Source: Secundilactobacillus hailunensis (GTDB lineage: Bacteria; Bacillota; Bacilli; Lactobacillales; Lactobacillaceae). From it: a stretch of 64,000 nucleotides of DNA. The translations under genes and the position numbers were made by a program. This document shows, one piece after another, positions 33,741 through 43,888 of the stretch. The DNA is taken from positions 1-64,000 of the forward strand of contig NZ_BJDO01000004.1 of the NCBI RefSeq assembly GCF_005405185.1. Direction: 5' to 3'. The notes under the pieces were generated by a model. The model worked only from the letters and a program-made list of their open reading frames with translations, did not search any database and was not told where the DNA came from. Positions within the stretch are counted from its first letter, which is position 1. Each line of letters begins with the position of its first letter.

Positions 33741-36700
33741 ATGGTTGGTAAAAATAATAACATTAGGACTATAGAAACGAATTTGACGGAACACTATAAG
33801 GCATATAAGTCAGGCAAGCAGTGGATATATGTCAGCTTGGCGAGCGTTGCACTTGGTGCTGAACTGCTGCTTGGCGGTAATCTGTCTGCGTATGCGGATA
33901 CCGCAACATCGGCAACACCAACTGCGACTAACGTCAATGCATCTAATACATCAGCAGACGTTGCAAGTACCGCTGCCAATAAGACTGCTGTAAATACCGG
34001 CAGTTCTGCAAGTACCGCTGATAGCAAGACCAACATTAATACAGGTCATCAGCAAACAGCGACAAATTCCGGTGCAACGACGAGCAATGGGTCAGATTCA
34101 AATTTGAACACAACATCTAAGTTGGCGACGAATAATGATGCGCAATCAGCTGCAACGCAAACGCCCACTACAGTGCAGACACCTCAGACTAGGGGGCAAG
34201 CCCCCGAATCTGAAGCAACGTCAACTGCACCGCAGATTCAGACAAAACAGTCAAATAGTGACGTACCAGCGCCTGTTTCAAGAACTCAGGTAGCTGCGAG
34301 TGATCAGCAATTTAAGTCTGCTCAGACTTACGCTGCCGCTTTAGCGCCACAGAATTTAAAGACCGCTCAAATGGTGGCCACAGCGGATGCAACGTTAAAT
34401 CTTTCATCACCAGCAGTGGGTTATGGCAGTAACGCCAAAAGTCCGTTGACGGCGACCTTGAAGGTGACCGCTAAAGCGGGTGACGTCTACGTCATTTATA
34501 TTCCGGCTAACACGCCCGTATTCTCATACAGTTCAGTTCAGCCTTTGACGAGTACTGTCGGCACGACGATTGTGAGCCAGCATGCGAGTGGTGCGGCGTT
34601 TACGATTACGAATACCTTCAAAATTGATGCTGTGATCTCACAGGAAATTAAATTTAATTTGGCCAATAACTACGGGGCTACCGATACCATGGCAGACGTT
34701 GGCAAAACCGTTACCAAGACGATCGACTGGTCAGCAAATGGCGTAAAACAAACACCAGTGACCTTCACCCAAACGATTAAGCCGACCATTAATTTAACGC
34801 CAGTGGTGATGACTTATCCTAATCAAGAAAACATCCCAGAGGTCGTGCCTGATACGAATTATGTCTTTTCCATGAACGTGAATGAAGCTAACGGGGTGCT
34901 AGATAACGGGTATCAATCGGGGCGGGTCAACCGCGGTGATAATTTTGGCGGTTCAACGATCACGATTCCAGTTCCTGCTGGTTTTAAATTAGATGAGGGC
35001 AATACCCAAAAAATTAATGAATTCTCGGACAAGACCACGATTACTCAGCCTGGTGGTGCTGGCAGTGCGCTTATCATTAACGTGCCAGCAGGCAGTGGCG
35101 CTGAAAACTGGGAAGCTCAGGGCGGTTACCGTTTGGTGGGCTCCTTTGAGATAGCTCAACCGGAAACCGACACCGTTTATACGGCCGATGGTGCAACGAC
35201 CTTTAGCCAAATTATGAATGCCGATGGCGATAAGTTAACTGGCAGTGTGGCGCCTTGGACCGTGAAAATTCTGGGGGTCAATACCGGTGGTGGTAGTGTG
35301 GGTAATGGGGTTGCCGGCACGACCGCCCAAGCTTCCAAGACAAGTTTATTGCTGGATAACGACCCAACCAACGACCCATCATTTTTATCAAGCTTTGGTT
35401 TTTATTTAGATTCAATGACCGATACCAGCGGCGCTAAGATCACCATTACGATTCCGGATGGTCTGGATGCAACTGGTATTCAAACGCCGGCTTCGGCTGT
35501 GAACGCCCAAGTTTATCTGCCGGGAACCACTAGCTATCAATATACCTTAACGTTAGCGGACGGTACGACGGAGACTGGCAGCGTAAACGCTGGTGAAAAG
35601 GTGACTGCTGCTGATGGGTCAGCAATCAGGAAGGTGGTTTTGACACCGAACTACCTAGCCCCTGGTGCCAATACCTCCAGAACCGGTAATTTGAATCCTA
35701 ATAAGACACCAGCTGCACCGTATCAACGTTTTATCGTCGAGGGGCAATTAGCGCATCGCTATGATGATGGCCGAGCGGTTAAATCTGGCGACAAGTTAAT
35801 GTCAACGATCACGCTAGGTTTTGCTAATGAAACGCAGCCTCAAAAAGAGGCCACTTCAACCATTACCCAAGCGGTGGTCGATGCTGTTGCTCTAGCAATT
35901 GGTTACAAGCAAGAAAACAGTTCGACGCCCGGCGTTCAAGCGGCTGGCTACCTAGCTGTTCAGGGCGGGGAATACGGTCAAGTATCGAAACAAATTTTTG
36001 AGCCGACCTACTACTTTGTGATTCCTACAGCGACAACGGTAACCAACGTCACGGCTAAACCGGGCGCTAAGATCAGTACCTTTAAAGCTGATGATGGGCA
36101 TACGGTTGTTAAAATTGATTATTCGGGCACGGGAATCACAGTGAATACCGATGAGGCTGCCACAATTGGTCAGGTCAATTTAGCCAACAATCCCGATGCA
36201 CTGCCTGGCAATTACGCCTATCTGATGTATATCGCGTCACCGACCACGACGCTTTCAAATACGACTAAAGTTACTGATAAAACCTATACTGATGGCAATC
36301 CAGATGCTGTTTTGATGCAGGGCGGTGCTGGTGACTGGCAGATCGTCACCGCCAGTTCGTTTTATAATACGGCGCTGGCTCAGGGCAATACGAACAGTGA
36401 CCCAGTAACTCACGGGATTAGTGATGATAAGGGGAGCACAACGCTGACCTTCTACGATAACGTTGTGTATACCTCACTAGCAGAAGATGCCAAGAATTCC
36501 AATGCTGAAGTAGCAATCAATTTACCGACCATTGGTAAAAATGGGTCGCAGTACACCTTTAATCTGATGGGTCCAATCAAAGTGCCGACTCATTACACGG
36601 TCGTCAGCGGCACGGGGGCGCCAATGGATGCAACGGTTCTTTATAGCACCGACTTTCAAAAGGTGACTGGCGATGAAACGACACCGGATACGACCGGTTA

Positions 36701-38447
36701 CGTGTCCGCATCTGAAGTAATGGATTGGTCTAAGGTTCGCTCGGTTATCGTAAAAGTAAATGGCATTAAAGCCAATACGGCAACGGGCCGAATTGAACTA
36801 ACGGGGACGACTGCGCAGCCATTTGCTCAGCAGGCCGGTAAAACAGGCAATTTACAGACGGTCTTTTATGGCAATGGCGCCAAAGTCAGTCTGGGTTCCG
36901 ATAACGCGTCAATTAAAATTACGGGGACTTCCACGATCAAAGCGCGTTACCACTATGTAGATGCTAGCGGACAAGATCAGTACGTCTATCTAGATGATTT
37001 AAACCAGACATTAGCTGATAACGTGGATGAGTTTAAAAATAATTATCCAACTCAGCTAACTGGCTTCTCAGCAAAGGATAAGAGTCTCTTGCCGGCCGGT
37101 TATCAACTGGTCACGGATGCAACGGGCAACGTGACGCCGAAAATTATTGACGGTACTGGTAACGGTGCTGCCAAGTTTGGCACCGTGGCACAGGCTTCCT
37201 ACAATGGTGATTTTGTCCAATACGACTTGGTTGATCAGGCCAGTGCGCTGATGGAATACGTGGATGATGATAACGATGGGGCAATTGTTGGTACGCCAAC
37301 TCCCTTAACTGGGACGACAAATGGTACCGCCCACTGGGATACGGCCGGTCAGGTTCCTGCCAATTACGCGTTAGCAAAGGGGCAAGCTGCCAGCGGGACC
37401 TATACCTTTACGGCAGCGCCTAACCAAGTCCTCCAGATTCATCTGGTACATCAGTTAACCACTGGAACGGCAACCACTATCCGGACGATTACCTATATGA
37501 TTGCTAATGGGGATCGGTCCAAGACGCCTGCACCAGTCATTGAAACGATGAATTGGAAGACGGTCACGGATAAGGTGACGGGTATCAGTTATGCCGCACC
37601 GCTGAATGATTACGCGGCCGTTCCTAATCCGGTCATCGCTGGTTACACACCGCATAGTACCGTTAAACAGCTGACTGAAGGGCCAATGCTGACCAGCCAG
37701 TTATCAAAACTAAATATGAACGTGATCGTTCTTTATACGGCTGATAAGCAGACCGTGTCAATCACGTACGTCAACACGAAGACGGATCAGCCAATCAAGA
37801 CGATCGTGGTCACTGGCAAGACGGATGATCCAATCGTCGTCCCTGATCTACCGGGTTACACACTAGATAGAAGCGGTGACCCAACTAGCTTTGAACCGGG
37901 ACTGACTAAATTCAACGTACCGGCAACGCCAAATGAAGGATCGGGGAATACTGGTGGTGGGTCAGGTAATACTGGCACGACCACAACACCCGGCGATCCG
38001 GATACTGGCACGACACCTGATAATCCGGATACGACTACGACACCTGGTGAACCTGGTACGGCAACCACTCCTGATAATCCTGATATAGTTACGACGGTTG
38101 ATAATACGGGGACGGCAGTAGCTCCAGAAACACCAGCAACCTCACAGTCTGAAGGACAAGGGGTAGCCACTGGAAGTCAAACTTCTGGCGGTAATGTTAA
38201 AACTGAATCAACGGCTACTACTAAGGGTGTCAGCACTGAACAGGCGCCTGCACAAGCTGGTTTGGCAGTAACAACTAGTACGACTACCAAGGTGACCGGT
38301 CAAGCCAATGATTCGAAGACTAATTCTGGTAAATTACCGCAGACCAATGAACGCAATGATCAAGCAGCTGGTTTATCGCTGTTAGGATTAGTGACTGGTG
38401 TGCTTAGTCTGCTCGGAGTGAAACGGCGCAAACACGATAATGGTTAA
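33741..38447 (+). CDS. Adhesin 2: LPQTN-anchored mucin-binding-type surface protein
   Basis: 1568 aa, intact. Signal peptide of KxYKxGKxW type (HYKAYKSGKQWIYVSLAS, then LSAYADT). Residues about 55-210 are Ser/Thr/Asn/Gln low complexity. The shared adhesin core runs about 215-1150 (NVNEANGV, YFVIPTATTV, VVKIDYSGTG, LTFYDNVVY blocks and KARYHYVDASGQDQYVYL). It is followed by one MucBP-like unit (LMEYVDDDNDGAIVG), a Mub-type unit (TIRTITYMIANGD) and a TVSITYVNTKTD unit. The stalk is a Pro/Asp/Gly/Thr repeat (TTTPGDPDTGTTPDNPD). The sorting signal is KLPQTNE followed by a helix and KRRKHDNG. Ribosome site GGGAGG. Codon use is visibly richer in G/C-ending codons (ACG, GCG) than in adhesins 1 and 3. 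Confidence 0.9.
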   Translation: MVGKNNNIRTIETNLTEHYKAYKSGKQWIYVSLASVALGAELLLGGNLSAYADTATSATPTATNVNASNTSADVASTAANKTAVNTGSSASTADSKTNINTGHQQTATNSGATTSNGSDSNLNTTSKLATNNDAQSAATQTPTTVQTPQTRGQAPESEATSTAPQIQTKQSNSDVPAPVSRTQVAASDQQFKSAQTYAAALAPQNLKTAQMVATADATLNLSSPAVGYGSNAKSPLTATLKVTAKAGDVYVIYIPANTPVFSYSSVQPLTSTVGTTIVSQHASGAAFTITNTFKIDAVISQEIKFNLANNYGATDTMADVGKTVTKTIDWSANGVKQTPVTFTQTIKPTINLTPVVMTYPNQENIPEVVPDTNYVFSMNVNEANGVLDNGYQSGRVNRGDNFGGSTITIPVPAGFKLDEGNTQKINEFSDKTTITQPGGAGSALIINVPAGSGAENWEAQGGYRLVGSFEIAQPETDTVYTADGATTFSQIMNADGDKLTGSVAPWTVKILGVNTGGGSVGNGVAGTTAQASKTSLLLDNDPTNDPSFLSSFGFYLDSMTDTSGAKITITIPDGLDATGIQTPASAVNAQVYLPGTTSYQYTLTLADGTTETGSVNAGEKVTAADGSAIRKVVLTPNYLAPGANTSRTGNLNPNKTPAAPYQRFIVEGQLAHRYDDGRAVKSGDKLMSTITLGFANETQPQKEATSTITQAVVDAVALAIGYKQENSSTPGVQAAGYLAVQGGEYGQVSKQIFEPTYYFVIPTATTVTNVTAKPGAKISTFKADDGHTVVKIDYSGTGITVNTDEAATIGQVNLANNPDALPGNYAYLMYIASPTTTLSNTTKVTDKTYTDGNPDAVLMQGGAGDWQIVTASSFYNTALAQGNTNSDPVTHGISDDKGSTTLTFYDNVVYTSLAEDAKNSNAEVAINLPTIGKNGSQYTFNLMGPIKVPTHYTVVSGTGAPMDATVLYSTDFQKVTGDETTPDTTGYVSASEVMDWSKVRSVIVKVNGIKANTATGRIELTGTTAQPFAQQAGKTGNLQTVFYGNGAKVSLGSDNASIKITGTSTIKARYHYVDASGQDQYVYLDDLNQTLADNVDEFKNNYPTQLTGFSAKDKSLLPAGYQLVTDATGNVTPKIIDGTGNGAAKFGTVAQASYNGDFVQYDLVDQASALMEYVDDDNDGAIVGTPTPLTGTTNGTAHWDTAGQVPANYALAKGQAASGTYTFTAAPNQVLQIHLVHQLTTGTATTIRTITYMIANGDRSKTPAPVIETMNWKTVTDKVTGISYAAPLNDYAAVPNPVIAGYTPHSTVKQLTEGPMLTSQLSKLNMNVIVLYTADKQTVSITYVNTKTDQPIKTIVVTGKTDDPIVVPDLPGYTLDRSGDPTSFEPGLTKFNVPATPNEGSGNTGGGSGNTGTTTTPGDPDTGTTPDNPDTTTTPGEPGTATTPDNPDIVTTVDNTGTAVAPETPATSQSEGQGVATGSQTSGGNVKTESTATTKGVSTEQAPAQAGLAVTTSTTTKVTGQANDSKTNSGKLPQTNERNDQAAGLSLLGLVTGVLSLLGVKRRKHDNG

Positions 38448-38500
38448 AAATTAGTGGTAATCATTACCACGGTAACTAAAACGAATTTTTATTGATTAGA

Positions 38501-38558
38501 AAACCAGGGGTAGTTCATGATGTGATCATTGATCACCATGAACTACCCCTGGTTTTTT
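38501..38558 (+). terminator. Terminator of adhesin 2
   Basis: Very long stem: AAACCAGGGGTAGTTCATG and complement, continued by an inner GTGATC/GATCAC arm, then T6. Confidence 0.9.
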
Positions 38559-38666
38559 GCTTATTTTGAATGAATATTATCTAACCATTAATGGATATTA
38601 ATGTAAGCGTCACCATTTATTTTGATTTTTTTAAAAAGATTGACAATCTCAAACGTTGGATAGGTA

Positions 38667-38695
38667 TTTACAGGAAATATTTGCTGGCATACAAT
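38667..38695 (+). promoter_or_regulatory. Promoter of adhesin 3
   Basis: TTTACA (38667-38672), 17-bp spacer, TACAAT (38690-38695), homologous to the adhesin 2 promoter. The leader is about 165 nt, ending in CATACCAGGAGGGACCAG, almost the same as in front of adhesin 2. Confidence 0.7.
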
Positions 38696-38863
38696 GAAAT
38701 TGTTTAATAAATGGGGTTAACAATCAGACATACAGGATTACGGTTTAATAGTGATTTGCCGGTAATTTGATAAACGTGATTAACCCCCTTTACAGTCATG
38801 GCTCAATAGTTATCGGCAGGGGAAGCAGTTGTCAGTTATTCACATACCAGGAGGGACCAGATC

Positions 38864-41800
38864 ATGGTTGGTAAGAATAATAACATTAAAACGATAAAAA
38901 CAAATTTGAAAAAGCATTATAAGGCATATAAGGTTGGTAAGAGATGGCTATACGCCAGCATCGCCAGTTTTGCGCTTGGTGCTGGGCTGTTGCTCGGGGG
39001 CAACGCAACTGCCTATGCTGATACAACCACGCAAAATGATACAACACCGGTTGAATCTACCAATGTCGCTTCAACGAAGAGTTCTTCGGCTGCTTCAAGT
39101 ACAGATACGAATAAAGTGAGTTTACAAACAGCCAATAAGACAACTGATAATACTGATACAGCAGCTAAGAGTGCAGCAGATTCGAATTTAAGTACAACGC
39201 CCAAGGAAGCTGCGACTAATAATGGTCAAACTGTTAAAGTGCAGACGTCTAATACTGAAGTAAAAACACCTAATGCTAAAGTACAGACGCCGGCACCTCA
39301 AACTAAAGTGCAAGCGCCAAAAGCTGTAACTGCACCAACTACTAATACTAAAGCGGTAACAAACACGCCTAAAACTCAAACGGCTGATTCGGCGACTAAA
39401 TCAACACTGGCAACCCAGACGCCAACGACCAAAACCTTGGTCGATCCGACTAATGCACAGTTGAAGGCTGCTCAAGCCAGTGCTGCGCAGGTTTATGCGG
39501 CAACTTTGAAACCGCAAAAAGTTGCCGCAATCGGGGATCCGACAGCAGATGCAACTTTGACGCTATCGAAACCTGGAGTCGGGTATAAATCGGGTATAAA
39601 CGCAGACAACCCATTCGTGTTGACACTTAACGTTACGGCAAAAGCGAATGATAAATACATCATTAACATTCCAGCTAATACTGATGTGTATCAAATCGGT
39701 GAAGTTCAACCGTTACCAAGTGCGATTGGTACAACTACGCAAGTTAAAAATACCGATGGTACGCATACTATTACCGATACTTTCAAGATTGATAGTGTTA
39801 ATACGCAAACAATTAAGTTCGATGTTAACAATAATTCCTATGGACTAGGACATCCAATGGCGGACGCTGGCAAGACGGTTACGAAGACGATCACTTGGTC
39901 AGCTAATGGTGTTGACCAGAAGCCAGTGACCTTTACCCAGACGATTACACCGACTGTTAGTTTATCACCAGTAGTACAGACTTATCCTAGTGCAGAAAAA
40001 GTACCTCAAATATTACCCAATAAAGATTATGTATTTTCCATTAAAGTTAACGAACCGAATGGTATTTTAGATGATAGTGCACCGTCAAATTGGGTCAACA
40101 AGTCAGTCAATTATGGTGGTACAGCGATCACTGTTCCAGTACCCACTGATTTTAAGTTAAATGCTAATGATACTAAGGCTATCAACGGTTTTAGTGATAG
40201 TCAGACGATTACCCAACCAGGTGGTGCTGGAACGAATGTCATTATCTCAGCACCAGCAGGAACCGGCCTAGAACACTGGCAAAATGATGATTTGGGCTAT
40301 AAATTAATTGGGTCGTTTAACATGACACAACCAGCAACCGATACTGTGCTTACGGCTGCTAACCCCGTAAACTTCAAACAAGTCGTCAATTCAGATGGTC
40401 AAACTTTGACGGCTGTGGGCAATCCATGGACTGTTAAAATTCTTGGAGTTAATTCAGGTGGCAGTGACATTGGTAACGGGGAAACTGCAACGACTGCTGA
40501 GGCTTCAAACCAGAACTTGGTTTTGAGTAATGATCCAGCCGATAATCCGGCTTACCTGTCTTCATTTGGGTTTAAAGTAGATGCTATTAGTGATACAACG
40601 GGTGCCAAAATTACGATTAAAATTCCTAGTGGCCTTGATGCTACCAGTGTTCGGACACCTGATTCAGGCATTACCCCACATCTTTATCTTCCGGGAACAA
40701 CCAGTTATAACTACACACTTACTTTAGCTGATGGTTCAACTGAAACTGGCACAGTTGATGCTGGCCAAAAGATTACGCCTACAGCTGCATCAGCAATTAG
40801 GACCATCGTACTCACGCCGAATAGTCTCGCACCAGGTGCTAATACGTCTAAGGGAAGAGCTTCTAGTGATGTAACACCCGTATCGGATTCAGGAATGTTT
40901 GAAAGGTTTATCGTTGGTGGTCAACTGGCGCAAACTTATGATGACGGAACACCCGTTAAGACTGGTGATCAGTTCACTTCGACGATTGATTTAGCATATG
41001 CTGATCCAACACGACCTGGTAAGACGTTCTCTGCATCAACGACGCAAACAATTGTTGACGGTATTGCTAGAGGAGAAGCACACGAGGCTCAGACTAGTAC
41101 AACTCCTGGAGTAACAGATGCTGGTTCCTTACAACTAATTGGTGGTAACTACCAGCAAACAACCAGAAAGATTTTTGAACCGATTTATTACTTCGTTATT
41201 CCTACAGCGACTACCGTTACCGGCGTAAACGCAGCACCTGGCGCTAAAACTAGCAGTTTCAAAGCAGATGATGGCCGTACCATTGTTAAAATTGATTATT
41301 CTGGAACTGGAATAACGGTCGACACGGATGATGGTGCCAAGGACGGGCAAGTTAATTTGGCCAATAATCCCGATGCATTACCTGGAAAGTACCCTTACTT
41401 GATTTACATCGTTTCGCCAACGACTAAACTTTCAAATACAACTAAAATTGCAGATAAATCGTATGCTGAAGGCAGCGCCGACGCACTTAGGATGGAATTA
41501 TACGAAGGTGATTGGAATTGGGACATTGTTACCTCTAGTGCACTGTACGATGCATCGGTAGCAAAGGGTAATTTGGATATTGATCCAGTCTTTAATGGTA
41601 CTAGTGATGATAAGGGTGACCCAACGTTAACTTTTTATGATACCGTTTTGTACACCTCGCTAGAGAAGAATGCTAAAAACAGTAATGCTGAAGTTGCAAT
41701 TAACTTGCCAACACTTGGAGATGGCAGGGGTTCACAGTACACGTTTAACTTAACTGGTCCAATCACAGTACCAGCTAATTACACGTTGGCGAACGGAGTT

Positions 41801-42976
41801 GGGGACCCAATAAATGCGACAGTCCTTTATTCAACAGTGCCTCAGACAATCACTGGTAAAGAAACACAACCGGATGAAAGCGGTTATGTACCGGCTTCTG
41901 CAATTACTGATTGGGCTAAAGTTCGTTCAGTGATTGTGAAGATTCCAAATATGAAGGCTAATACCTCGACTGGTCGAATTGCCTTTACGGGGACCACTGA
42001 TTCCCAATTAAGTCCATTTAAGCTGCAGGCTGGTCACACGGGTTCTCTGCAGACAACCCTCTATGGTAATGGTGCTAAAGCCAGTGTTAATTCTAAGACT
42101 GCCAGTATTAAGATTACCGGTTCTTCAACGATTAAAGCACGGTATCACTATGTTGATGCTAATGGGCAAGATCAATACATTGATCTTGATGATTTAAGCC
42201 AGACGCTTAATGATAATACGGTTGAATTCAAAAAAGACGATTATCCAACAATGCTCTCTAAGTTCTCTGATCATGACAGTAAACTTATTCCAGTTGGGTA
42301 TCACTTAGTATTAGTACCTGGTACCACAGATGAAGTTGCACCTGCTATCAGAAATACTGACGATACTCAACCCGGTGCTGCTCAGTTCAACACTTGGACA
42401 AAATATAACTATGATGGTGATTTTGTTCAGTATGAATTAGTTAGCGATACGCCGACTAAAGAGACGTCAACCCCTGGCAAACCTGGCACCACTACGTCAC
42501 CTGATGAACCTGACACAACAGTTCCCCCAGTAACACCACAGACGCCACAAACGCCAGACAATACACCAACACAAGAAGTTACCGATACGCCAGTCACCTC
42601 GACCTCTGAGGGAACGGTAGTACCAGTGACAGACAATACGCCACAAAAAGGACAGGATGATGATACCACGACTGATTCAACTGATCACGGTCAAGTGGTT
42701 CCTGAAGCAACAACGAGTGGTGAAACTGATGAAACTAAAGTTGCACAGCCGCAAGCAACAGTTGGTTACGCTAGTGCAACTCAAAAGACAGCAGTTACTA
42801 CTAAGCAGTCTCAAACTAGTGCTACTGACCAGATCAATGATGTAAAGGCCAGCCAAGCCAAATTACCGCAAACTAGTGAACGAAATAACCAAGCAGTTAC
42901 CTTATCACTGTTAGGGTTAATGACTGGTATGCTGAGCCTGTTTGGATTGAAACGGCGTAAGCGTGATGATGATTAA
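38864..42976 (+). CDS. Adhesin 3: LPQTS-anchored surface protein without mucin-binding units
   Basis: 1370 aa, intact paralogue of adhesins 1 and 2. Signal peptide KxYKxGKxW type (HYKAYKVGKRWLYASIASF, ATAYADT). The low-complexity region is Thr/Ala/Lys-rich with quasi-repeats KVQTPAPQTKVQAP. The linker KTLVDPTNAQLKAAQASAAQ shows the frame adhesin 1 should have. The shared core ends with KARYHYVDANGQDQYIDL; directly after DGDFVQYEL the stalk starts (TSTPGKPGTTTSPDEPD), so the MucBP and Mub modules present in copies 1 and 2 are missing. Sorting signal KLPQTSE, hydrophobic helix, KRRKRDDD. Ribosome site GGAGGG. Confidence 0.9.
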   Translation: MVGKNNNIKTIKTNLKKHYKAYKVGKRWLYASIASFALGAGLLLGGNATAYADTTTQNDTTPVESTNVASTKSSSAASSTDTNKVSLQTANKTTDNTDTAAKSAADSNLSTTPKEAATNNGQTVKVQTSNTEVKTPNAKVQTPAPQTKVQAPKAVTAPTTNTKAVTNTPKTQTADSATKSTLATQTPTTKTLVDPTNAQLKAAQASAAQVYAATLKPQKVAAIGDPTADATLTLSKPGVGYKSGINADNPFVLTLNVTAKANDKYIINIPANTDVYQIGEVQPLPSAIGTTTQVKNTDGTHTITDTFKIDSVNTQTIKFDVNNNSYGLGHPMADAGKTVTKTITWSANGVDQKPVTFTQTITPTVSLSPVVQTYPSAEKVPQILPNKDYVFSIKVNEPNGILDDSAPSNWVNKSVNYGGTAITVPVPTDFKLNANDTKAINGFSDSQTITQPGGAGTNVIISAPAGTGLEHWQNDDLGYKLIGSFNMTQPATDTVLTAANPVNFKQVVNSDGQTLTAVGNPWTVKILGVNSGGSDIGNGETATTAEASNQNLVLSNDPADNPAYLSSFGFKVDAISDTTGAKITIKIPSGLDATSVRTPDSGITPHLYLPGTTSYNYTLTLADGSTETGTVDAGQKITPTAASAIRTIVLTPNSLAPGANTSKGRASSDVTPVSDSGMFERFIVGGQLAQTYDDGTPVKTGDQFTSTIDLAYADPTRPGKTFSASTTQTIVDGIARGEAHEAQTSTTPGVTDAGSLQLIGGNYQQTTRKIFEPIYYFVIPTATTVTGVNAAPGAKTSSFKADDGRTIVKIDYSGTGITVDTDDGAKDGQVNLANNPDALPGKYPYLIYIVSPTTKLSNTTKIADKSYAEGSADALRMELYEGDWNWDIVTSSALYDASVAKGNLDIDPVFNGTSDDKGDPTLTFYDTVLYTSLEKNAKNSNAEVAINLPTLGDGRGSQYTFNLTGPITVPANYTLANGVGDPINATVLYSTVPQTITGKETQPDESGYVPASAITDWAKVRSVIVKIPNMKANTSTGRIAFTGTTDSQLSPFKLQAGHTGSLQTTLYGNGAKASVNSKTASIKITGSSTIKARYHYVDANGQDQYIDLDDLSQTLNDNTVEFKKDDYPTMLSKFSDHDSKLIPVGYHLVLVPGTTDEVAPAIRNTDDTQPGAAQFNTWTKYNYDGDFVQYELVSDTPTKETSTPGKPGTTTSPDEPDTTVPPVTPQTPQTPDNTPTQEVTDTPVTSTSEGTVVPVTDNTPQKGQDDDTTTDSTDHGQVVPEATTSGETDETKVAQPQATVGYASATQKTAVTTKQSQTSATDQINDVKASQAKLPQTSERNNQAVTLSLLGLMTGMLSLFGLKRRKRDDD

Positions 42977-43044
42977 GTCACTGAATGAAGTTTAGTATCA
43001 GAATTATGGTAACGATTGATGACGAGTACTTGATAGAACAATGT

Positions 43045-43090
43045 AAAAGGGTGGGTCATGATGGAAAATCACCATGACTCACCCTTTTTT
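43045..43090 (+). terminator. Terminator of adhesin 3
   Basis: AAAAGGGTGGGTCATGATGG with CCATGACTCACCCTTTT (mismatches mostly G-U), loop AAAATCA, T-rich tail. Confidence 0.85.
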
Positions 43091-43116
43091 ATGACCAATT
43101 AAAACGGCGTGAAATG

Positions 43117-43146
43117 TTGTGCTAGGTTTGCCCTCTAGCCTATAAT
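43117..43146 (+). promoter_or_regulatory. Promoter of trmK-nif3
   Basis: TTGTGC (43117-43122), 18-bp spacer, TATAAT (43141-43146), about 38 bp before the trmK start. Confidence 0.5.
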
Positions 43147-43183
43147 AGAACTACGATTATTTATGAAAAGGAGCAACCAACCT

Positions 43184-43888
43184 ATGAATGGGACACACTT
43201 ATCCAACCGGTTACAGACCGTAGCTGATTTCGTAAAACCCGGTGCTCGTTTGGCCGATATTGGGTCAGACCACGCGTACCTGCCAGTGCATTTAGCTAAA
43301 CAGGGGGTTATTCAGGCCGCCGTTGCTGGCGAAGTCGTGAAGGGACCTTACCACAACGCCGTATCAGAAATTGATGGTGAGCAGTTAAACGCTGTGATCA
43401 CCGCCCGTTTAGCCGATGGGCTAGCAGCGATTCAGCCAGATGATCAGATCGACACGATCGTGATTGCCGGCATGGGCGGTACGCTGATCACTAATATTTT
43501 AGAGAGTGGCAAGGCGCATTTGACCCACCATGAACGGCTGATTTTACAGCCCAACGTGGGTGAAGATCATGTGCGGCGCTGGTTGCAGGATAATCACTAC
43601 CAGATCGTGGCGGAACGGATTTTAGCCGAAGACGGTCACATTTATGAAATTATCGTGGCGGATCCGGCAGAACACGCGGTTAAGTATTCTGCGGCGGAGC
43701 TTAAGTTTGGCCCGTTTCTGCTGCAAGAAAAGAGTCCCGTCTTAAAAACTAAATGGCGCAGTGAACAAACTCGCCTGCAGCAAGTTATTCAAACGATGAA
43801 ACAAGCTAAAAACGCGCCCGAAGCGAAAATTCAGGAGTTTGAACAGGAGTGTCAGCAAATTCAGGAGGTCATTTTAAATGAAGATTAG
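43184..43888 (+). CDS. trmK: tRNA (adenine22-N1)-methyltransferase TrmK
   Basis: SAM-dependent methyltransferase that makes m1A22 in bacterial tRNAs. Rossmann motif I ADIGSDHAYLPVHLAKQG near 25-42 and the downstream IDTIVIAGMGGTLI block are family signatures; LILQPNVGEDHVRRWL follows. A C-terminal coiled-coil segment (TRLQQVIQTMKQAKNAPEAK) is typical. Start at 43184 with AAAGGAG ten bases upstream; an ATG at 43163 precedes that ribosome site and is rejected. 234 aa. It overlaps nif3 by 11 bp, and in many Firmicutes the pair follows rpoD; here the adhesins intervene. Confidence 0.92.
   Translation: MNGTHLSNRLQTVADFVKPGARLADIGSDHAYLPVHLAKQGVIQAAVAGEVVKGPYHNAVSEIDGEQLNAVITARLADGLAAIQPDDQIDTIVIAGMGGTLITNILESGKAHLTHHERLILQPNVGEDHVRRWLQDNHYQIVAERILAEDGHIYEIIVADPAEHAVKYSAAELKFGPFLLQEKSPVLKTKWRSEQTRLQQVIQTMKQAKNAPEAKIQEFEQECQQIQEVILNED

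Noticed and set aside
42427-42669. Val/Ser-rich antisense frames opposite the adhesin stalks (also 32834-33070 and 37856-38170)
   Set aside because: They are the reverse complement of Pro/Thr/Asp repeats, which gives hydrophobic-looking but meaningless translations.
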